DNA from: Trachythela sp. YZ-2020
Lineage: Eukaryota > Cnidaria > Anthozoa > Malacalcyonacea > Clavulariidae
Length of the DNA stretch: 64,000 bases
Reading direction: 5' to 3'
Assembly: GCA_016169945.1 (NCBI GenBank)
Contig: JADLSH010000127.1
Span: 684,501-748,500 of the forward strand
The position numbers and the translations under genes are program-made. The notes below the pieces were generated by a model. The model was not told where the DNA came from. It saw nothing but the letters and a program-made list of their open reading frames with translations, and did no database searches. Positions 57,019 through 64,000 of this stretch are shown piece after piece (positions within the stretch are counted from its first letter, which is position 1; every line of letters starts with the position of its first letter).

Positions 57019-60000
57019 CCATCATCATCATCACCACCATCACCACCATCACCATCATCACCATCATCCCACCACCATCCCACCACCATCATCACCATCA
57101 TCATCATCACCACCACTATTATCATAACTTCCATCATCATCACAACAACTACCATCACCATCATCACCATCACCACCATCATCATCACCACCATCATCAT
57201 CACACCATCATCACCAACCTCACCATCACCACCAACACAACCATCACCACCAACACAACCATCATCATAAATATCATAAAGTTACTTAACTACATACATT
57301 GATTCCTTGCCAGCCAGATTATCTAAGCATGTTTCAATATATCTGTTATAATAATCCATTTGCTCTTCATAGAAAGTCGCTTTTGTTTTCAGTCGTTCTA
57401 AAGTCGTTTCCAGTTTCCTTAGCTCTTGTTTGCGCCGCACTCTGTACCTTCTTTGATTACGTATATCCTGAGTAACAAAAACAAAGAATAATTCTTCTGT
57501 CAGCGTACAGTGGCTCAAAAAAGCTTACAACTCCTGTAATCTCGATATATTTCCAACTTTAATTACACTAGATAGCTCTATCAGTAAGTGACATCCCTTA
57601 TTGATCCAGTGTTACTACAGGAGGAAACCTGAGCTAAACTAACTTTATTTATCCTGGATAGCTCTATCAGTTCTAAACTGTTATCCCTAGAAGTCCAGTA
57701 AGCCATCCCTTATTGGGCCAATGTTACTACAGGAGGAAACCTAAATTAAACTAACTCTATTTATACTGGATAGCTCTATCAGTTCTAAACTGTTTTCCCT
57801 AGAGGTCTAGCAAAGGTCATCCCTTATTGGTCCAGTGTTACTACAGGAGGAAACCGGATTATCCGGAGAAAATCTGCAGTGTTTGGTAGAGTCAAACTGG
57901 AAGCACTCTTCTCACATGTGACTGAAGCGAAATTAAAATTAGAAAATTGTATCTTGCAGCAATCGGTCGCAGAGAAGAAAGGCACTTGCACCAACCACTG
58001 TTGTACCAACATCCCAAATGACTAGTGTCTTAGCCCAGAATCTTTTCCCAATTATTTCATACCCTAGCTATTGCGTTGACGATATCTTGATAATTATTCT
58101 TAGTCGTTACGAGACCCTGGTTCTCCAGAACACGGAGATTTCGTATGATCTTTCGTTTGATCCCTTCAATCGGTAAGCTAAAAGTTTGAAAGAAAATCAA
58201 AGATGAATTACCAGCCCAAAATTAAAAAAATTAAAAAAGTAAAAAGATGTTGTACTTAGAATCTCCATGAATGGACGCAGATTTTTTCATTTTGTCGCTC
58301 TGTTTGGAGTCTAGTTTCTCTCTTTGTTTTGCCCAAGTCATATGCTCTTTTTCCTAAAAGAAAACACACAGACACTTTATATTTTAGTTCATTACAGTAC
58401 ATGTTAGTCCGTCCTCGCTCTTTGGAGCGAGAAACAAGAAGCAAAACTCAAAGCAGCGGGAGCTGACTTCGGCTGCGCGGGAGACTTCGGAAAGGCCAAT
58501 AAACCTAATCAGTTACACACGTAAAAATCTCACATCTTATCAACAAGATGTGTTCACAAGTCAAAAACAGACTTGTAGCAAGCTTGTCAACAAGTTGTAA
58601 CAATGTTGTCATTTTTATCTAGTTGATACAAGGTTGTCACTCACAACTTGTTAACAAATTGTTGACTTGCAGGACGATAACAAGTTGTTGGAAAAACTTG
58701 TAACAAGTCTGTTGAGTGAACAACCTTGTAACAAGTTGTGTCAACAAGCTAGTGAAAACACAGTGCCAACACATCCTGAAAACAAGTCGTTGAAACGGCA
58801 TTGGTACAAGTCTGCTGCAGGTTTGTCATAACTTGTGCGTTTTTGCACCAGGCATGTGAGTTTTCTTAAAATGTGAATTGTGTCGCAACAGGCATAAACA
58901 TTCAGAAGGTCATAAAAATATTTCTTGGTTAATGAATGAATAGATTTTATTTACAGAAGGCAGCACTTAACAGCAGGAGACAACTCTGTGACATCAATTT
59001 TCATTTCATGTCTTTCAAATCAATTCATTCCAAATATTATACTAGAGGACACTCAAAGACTGCATACCTCCGTCAGCAAATTAACTCAAGTATTGTTGTA
59101 TAAATTATACATGTACTAATTATGCATTCAGTTCTGTTTAGCCCATGGAAAGCAAGGCAAACTTTTGGAAATTTCTCATGCAATTTTCATCCAAATTGAA
59201 CAAAAATTTAATCAATTTGTCCTTGGCCCATGGCAATTAGTTCCACAAATTTTCATATTAAAATGTTTAATACTTTTCAGTTATCCCGTTAACAGACAAA
59301 CACAAACACACTGTCAAACAACGTTCGCAAACTCATTAATAATTCATGAGCAAAACACAAAGGAAATCACCACCGTATCGTTGTCTTGATACCACGGTAA
59401 TAAACACCCATAAATTAACTCAACTTTCGCGTTGAATTTCTCTTTAAATACTGGTTTGTTTGAGAAGCTATATCATACACTCGAAGTCGTTTATTATAGT
59501 GATTTAAAAACACCTCAAAGTGTGTTAAAAAACTCGGCTAGCGCCTTGTTTTTCAACACACTTTTCGGTGTTTCAAATCACTATAATAAACTCCTTCTCG
59601 TGTATGATATATTACGTCATAAACATGTGTTAGCATATCTTTCCTTTCCATAAATTGCAGAAGGTGAAAGCAATATTTATTGCTTAATGGTTGAATAGGC
59701 TATATTTATAGAAGGTAACACTGAACAGCACGAGATAACTTTGGGACGTCAATTTTCATTTAATTTCTTTCAACTCATCCAAAATTAAATCACAGTAGTA
59801 TAATTTTATACCTGTCCCTCCGAGGCTGGTGTTTCTAATATTTCTGTTAAGGTGTCGCCAGCCTGAACTCGGATAACATCCACAATAAGATGCTTCGTTC
59901 TAAACGGGAAAGATTTTGTCAGCAAAATACATCATGCGCCCGTTGTACGAAATCCAAATGGCGCTAACCACCGGTAGCAATTTTTTCAACCTTTGACTTT

Positions 60001-63000
60001 GTGAAAATTCCTGAAAAGCTGTTTTTCAAGCTGTTGATTGCTATCTATAAGCTGTTGATTGGTAACTCAGATTTGAGTATGCTATTTATCAATTAAAGTG
60101 TTTTCTATATTTATTTTGGCGTCCATATTCGTAGCTACACAACTTTTCAAACATTTTTACAAAGGTTAAAAAAACATTTGTCCGTGTGGATAGCGTTATC
60201 TGGCGATCTTACGACCAAGTGTTTCTTTATCTAGCGGAAAACGTACCTTACAAAAAATGCATTTAGTCCCTTACTAATGGCATATTTCTATTGTCTAACA
60301 ATGTTTAATTGGTATAATTTTCTATAGCTGTGAACGTTTGTTCCCGTGATCCAGTTCTATATGCAGTGATATTGAGATCAGTGAGCATACCTTACAAAGA
60401 GAGCGCGTAGGTCTGAGTCATCGTCATCCGGGACTTCAAATTTATTTGACAAAGTGAGAGATATTTCAGTTTTTGCTTGATCACGTAATGCGTCCTCTTC
60501 AGTCTGTCCGTCAGCAACTTCAACATTGCCTATATGAAGTATGGGGTAGTCACATGTAGTGAGAAGAGTGCCTCCTGTAGTAACAATGGATCAATAACGG
60601 ATGATCCTTACTGGAGCTCTAGAGAGAACAGTTTAGAACTGATAGAGCTATCCAGTATAAATAAAGTTAGTTTAGTTTAGGTTTCCTCCTGTAGTAACAC
60701 TGGATCAATAAGGGATGTCCCTTACTGGACCTCTAGGGAGAACAGTTTAGAACTGATAGAGATATCCAGTATAAATAAAGTTAGTTTAGTTTAGGTTTCC
60801 TCCTGTAGTAACACTGGACCTCTAGGAAGAACAGTTTAGAACTGATAGAGCTATCCAGTATAAATAAAGTTAGTTTAGGTTTCCTCCTGTAGTAACACTG
60901 GATCAATAAGAGATGATCCTTACTTGACCTCTAGGAAGAACAGTTTAGAACTGATCGAGCTATCCAGTATAAGTAAAGTTAGCTTAGTATATTTATACAG
61001 GCAATTAAAATACAAATTTATTAAGGCCATACCTAGTAATTCTTTAACATCCGGCTGGTCGCCAACATCGTCCAATAATTCTTGCAACGGGTCATTATCA
61101 TCTGGTGCTATGACGTCACGATGCTCTAACAACAGTTTATGAGTATCACAGATTTCTTTTATTGAGATATAGATCACCGGCTTGGTTAACATCACTACGT
61201 CACTGTATTCATCAATATTGAATTTACTTTCGGGTTGTTCTACACTTGATGCGGCCGTGAAGAATTTCCTAGAAACGAATTAGTAATGTTATTTTAGCAC
61301 ACTGTACACTGACTACAATGGACCAAATCGGCCCAATTCACATTTTCAGACAACCCACATGCCTAGTTACCACTGTTATGATAATGTAAGCACAGAATGG
61401 AACTAAGGTAACCAATTCACATTTTCAGATAACTCACATGTCTAGTTACCACTGTTCTGATAATGTAAGCATAGAATGGAACAAAGGTAACCAATTCACA
61501 TTTTCAGATAACTCACATGTCTAGTTACCACTGTTCTGATAATGTAAGCATAGAATGGAACAAAGGTAACCAATTCACATTTTCAGATAACTCACATGCA
61601 TAGTTACCACTGTTCTGATAATGTAAGCATAGAATGGAACAAAGGTAACCAATTCACATTTTCAGATAACTCACATGCCTAGTTACCACTGTTCTGATAA
61701 TGTAAGCATAGAATGGAACAAAGGTAACCAAGCATTAAAATTATATCTGTGAGTGAAATGGGTAGCAACGGACATAAACATGCGTTAGATAATCAGGTCT
61801 ATTCATTTCAAATTAATCTACTTACAAAAATCTTTGATGAGCTTTTTCTAGGTACGGATTCAGCGCATTCAAATGAGCACTTTCACCACCAAACTAAAGA
61901 AATAAAAAACGGAAATCCATGTAAAAATCTAGCAAGCGAAATGACAGAGATTGAAGTAGAATTTCCACATAAAAATGACAAGAAAACTTCTATATTCATT
62001 CCTTGCTTTACACAAATACCTTTTTATTCGAGGCGGCGTCTTGAAGCAATTTTGATATGGAACCGAGATTTCTTCTCTACAAGAAATGAAAAAAGAAACG
62101 ATAGAGCTATCCAATATAAAGTTAGTTTAGTTCAAGTTTCCTCCTGTAGTCACTGGAGGTACAACAGAAAGTTTAGAACTGATACAGCTATTCAGTATAA
62201 ATATAGTTAGTTTAAGAAGAACACAATTATTCTACCTGTTCAACTGTTAATCCTTTATCTACAGCAACGTCGACAATATCAAAAGCGTCAGGAGCAACAA
62301 TGGCGGGATTCATATAACGATAATATATAAGATTGCCAACAACCTTAACACAGATATATTTCAAGATTAAAACCATATTCATGACTTTTGTTGTATTTCA
62401 CAAAACTTTAGATCTTACTCGTAATATTTCCTCTTTTCCAGCATGGGGGAATTTCTCTGCCAGACATGTTCGTAATGTCATCGCCAAATATCGAATACCA
62501 TACCTACATAAATAGATGATGATGGAGTGGGAAGACAGACAGATAGGCAGACAGACACACGCAGGGGCACAGTGGTTACACGCAGGGGCACAGTGGTTAC
62601 ACGGAGGGGTACAGTACACGTGCCTTTGGCCTTTCACCTCTGTGACCGGCGTTTGATACCTGTAATATGCAGTTGTCTGATTTTAATTTCACCTCAGTCG
62701 CATATCAGAAGAGTGCTTCGTTTGTCTCTACCGAACACCGCAGGTTTTCTCCAGGTACTCTGAGTAACACTGGCGCAATAAGGGGTGACCCTTACTGGAC
62801 CTCTGGGGAGAACAGTTCTACTGATAGAACTATCCTGTATATAAATAGAGTCCAGTTTCTACAATAATAAACAACAAACAAATTCTTACGGTATTTTGTC
62901 AACACTAGCAGTAATGCTCTGTAAAAATCTGTCAGTTGCAGCCGTTAGTCTACTGATGGCTGCTTCCACTTTACTTCGAACTTCGGGATGTTCCAACGCT

Positions 63001-64000
63001 TGCTCAGGGTCAACATCGTACGGAAGTGTCCTGAAAAAGGAATCTCACTGTAAACACACGAACCATCCAGACGAACTAACTAGAATAGCGCGATCTACAC
63101 TGGCAATGCGTCACCTACGTTGCTTGCCCAGTATCAGATTCCCGTTGGTTGATCCAGTTTTTATAAATTTCCACAGGATTCGTTGAAGTGTTTAAAGTTG
63201 AATCATCCAGGACTGTCTGTATCAGAGGCTGAAGTAACTCTCTCAGAGAACCTTGATTACGAGTTCCTCTGAAAACAAGAAAGAATGATTTCTTATTAAG
63301 CTATCGTTGTATACAAAACTGTGATGCAGATATCCTTCACAAACTCGTTAATAATTCATGAGCAAAACACAAAGGAAATCAGCGCCGTATTATTTTGATA
63401 CTATGGTCATAGACGTCCTTAAATTTAGCCTTTCGCGTTGTACTTCTCTTTAAATTCTGGTTCATTTCAAAAGTTATATCATGACCTTTCTTACCTGTTA
63501 AATCCAACCACCATTTTAATTACGGTAGGGTTTCCCGTTACTATCTCCTGAATGCTGTCAATTTTTGAACTAGCAATGAAATATTAACAGAACTTTAGTA
63601 AGAAGGAATGCAAGAATCAGTCTATCCCAGCAAAGATGAGGAAGAGTGCTTCCCAAGTTTGACTCTATCAAACACTGTAGGTTTTCGCCGAGTATTCCTC
63701 TTGTAGTAACACTGGAACAATAAGTCTTGGCCATTACTGGACCTCTAGGGAGAACAGTTTAGAACTGATAGAGCTATCCAGTATAAATAAAGTTAGTTTA
63801 GTTTAGGTTTCCTCCTGTAGTAACACTGGATAAATAAGGCACGACCCTTACTGGATCTCTAGGAAGAACAGTTTATAACTGACAGAGCTATCCAGTACAA
63901 ATATAACTAGTTTAGTTTATCAATTATATTGAACATACAAGATTTCTTCCCGTAGCGCGGTCTCAAACAGCTTAAGCAGTAGATATTCCTCCCGAGTATT
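55996..64000 (-). CDS. IQGAP: IQGAP scaffold protein, C-terminal half (5' end beyond window)
   Basis: IQGAPs scaffold actin, Rac1/Cdc42, calmodulin and MAPK components. Exons seen (minus): 64000-63939 (partial), 63569-63495, 63268-63119, 63030-62890, 62503-62419, 62343-62236, 62076-62020, 61893-61826, 61268-61033, 60529-60391, 59899-59812, 58353-58256, 58177-58063, 57467-57298, 56685-56569, then one at about 56397-56292, and 56112-55996. Landmarks in order are TREEYLLLKLFETALREEI, IVTGNPTVIKMVVGFNR, the GAP-related fold (LPYDVDPEQALEHPEVRSK, VVGNLIYYRYMNPAIVAPDA, RRNLGSISKLLQDAASNKK), EYSDVVMLTKPVIYISIKEI, the RasGAP C-terminal region (DIRNQRRYRVRRKQELRKLE, EKGVVLEIEGLPKNQ) and the closing NVNLLIHLLNKKFYGKT. 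In IQGAPs this GAP-like domain binds Rac/Cdc42 without GAP activity. The calponin-homology, WW and IQ parts lie off the right edge. Confidence 0.97.
56165..56265 (-). repeat. Single reverse ~115-bp unit
   Basis: One unit (GGATAGCTCTATCAGTTCTA, CTAGAGGTCCAGTAAG, TTACTACAGGAGGAAACCTA) lies in the last IQGAP intron. Confidence 0.9.
56720..57275. repeat. (CAT)n/(CAC)n triplet microsatellite
   Basis: About 550 bp of mixed CAT, CAC and CCATCA triplets, with larger repeated blocks such as CCACTATTATCATAACTTCC, lie in an IQGAP intron 35 bp from exon 56685-56569. Poly-Met/Val/Asp frames here are artefacts. Confidence 0.97.
57555..58015 (-). repeat. SINE copy with tail units, reverse
   Basis: About two and a half reverse 115-bp units (57555-57850) pass directly into GGAAACCGGATTATCCGGAG, TTTGGTAGAGTCAAACTGGA, AGCACTCTTCTCACATGTGA and CACTTGCACCAACCACTG, the reverse SINE body and head. 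It lies in an IQGAP intron. Confidence 0.85.
58540..58840. repeat. Degenerate CAACAAGTTGT-rich repeat, second tract
   Basis: The words CTTGTCAACAAGTTGTAACA, AACTTGTTAACAAATTG and CTTGTAACAAGTCTGTTGAG repeat imperfectly, as at 45440-45795. It lies in an IQGAP intron. Confidence 0.7.
59330..59620. mobile_element. MITE with internal palindrome (copy 2)
   Basis: Nearly identical to 24190-24492: TTAATAATTCATGAGCAAAA, CGCGTTGAATTTCTCTTTAA, CTATATCATACACTCGAAGT and a palindromic second half ending TCGTGTATGATATATTACG. It lies in an IQGAP intron. A 5' partial copy lies at 63340-63485. Confidence 0.85.
60560..60990 (+). repeat. ~115-bp repeat array, forward, about four units
   Basis: Forward units (GTAGTAACACTGGATCAATA, GGACCTCTAGGGAGAACAGT) lie between IQGAP exons 61268-61033 and 60529-60391. 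One unit is shortened by a deletion. Confidence 0.92.
61385..61735 (+). repeat. 78-bp tandem repeat, about four and a half copies
   Basis: The unit is ACCAATTCACATTTTCAGAT, AACTCACATGTCTAGTTACC, ACTGTTCTGATAATGTAAGC, ATAGAATGGAACAAAGGT. The copies are nearly identical, so amplification is recent. A single reverse copy lies at 21150-21236. It lies in an IQGAP intron. Confidence 0.92.
62550..62855 (+). repeat. SINE copy with triplicated head
   Basis: The head word ACGCAGGGGCACAGTGGTTAC is repeated about three times (about 21-22 bp spacing) before CACCTCTGTGACCGGCGTTT, GATACCTGTAATATGCAGTT, a body with CTCTACCGAACACCGCAGG, and one tail unit. It lies in an IQGAP intron. Confidence 0.78.
63340..63485. 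repeat. Partial copy of the palindromic MITE
   Basis: ACTCGTTAATAATTCATGAG, CAAAACACAAAGGAAATCAG and CGCGTTGTACTTCTCTTTAA match the first half of the element at 59330-59620. The palindromic half is missing. Confidence 0.75.
63635..63915 (+). repeat. SINE body fragment with two ~115-bp units
   Basis: GAGTGCTTCCCAAGTTTGAC, TCTATCAAACACTGTAGG and a shortened TTTTCGCCGAGTATTCCTC lead directly into two forward tail units. The tRNA-like head is missing. It lies in the IQGAP intron next to the right edge. Confidence 0.82.

Noticed and set aside
56760..57203. 147-codon Met/Val/Asp ORF
   Set aside because: It is a CAT/CAC microsatellite in an IQGAP intron.
62575..62690. Functional tRNA gene
   Set aside because: Box-like motifs are present, but the sequence does not fold as a cloverleaf and is attached to a SINE body.

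Overview
This window is nuclear DNA of an animal. It has AT-rich introns with GT/AG boundaries, many dispersed repeats, and metazoan protein families: SWEET, synaptotagmin, mitochondrial Lon, a RAF/KSR-type pseudokinase, CRTC and IQGAP. The repeat load and protein character suggest a non-vertebrate, most likely a cnidarian (perhaps an anthozoan). That assignment is an inference; no single sequence proves it. Gene models were built by joining exons by eye, checking reading phase across each intron and testing the joins against remembered family motifs.

Layout, left to right; all eight recognised coding units lie on the minus strand. (1) 1181-5034: complete SWEET sugar transporter, 6 exons, 214 aa. 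(2) 5389-7958: complete synaptotagmin-like protein, 4 exons, 430 aa. (3) 8977-9965: two exons of an unrecognised protein, 5' end not found. (4) 13115-18606: an unrecognised single-pass membrane protein, 10 exons, about 606 aa. (5) 19793-31898: mitochondrial Lon protease (LONP1), 22 exons, 985 aa, complete from targeting peptide to stop. (6) 33161-40710: a RAF/KSR-family protein with a C1 zinc finger and a degenerate kinase domain, 15 exons, 610 aa. (7) 48252-52475: CREB-regulated transcription coactivator (CRTC), 9 exons, about 467 aa. (8) 55996-64000: the C-terminal half of an IQGAP scaffold, running off the right edge.

Introns and spacers are filled with repeats. The commonest is a 113-117 bp unit in tandem arrays of both orientations, which appears to be the 3' part of a tRNA-headed SINE. 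There is also a 17-bp minisatellite of about 54 copies inside SWEET intron 1, two arrays of an 80-bp unit, a 78-bp unit, long triplet/hexamer microsatellites, a foldback element with tandem-repeat arms, two clear hAT-type MITEs with 8-bp target duplications, a Harbinger-like element and several palindromic MITEs.

The genes do not form an operon or pathway. They are ordinary neighbouring eukaryotic genes. No CRISPR array, rRNA gene, functional tRNA or prokaryotic system was seen. The most noteworthy items are the RAF/KSR pseudokinase that has lost its HRD motif, the unrecognised membrane protein, and the nested transposon structures.
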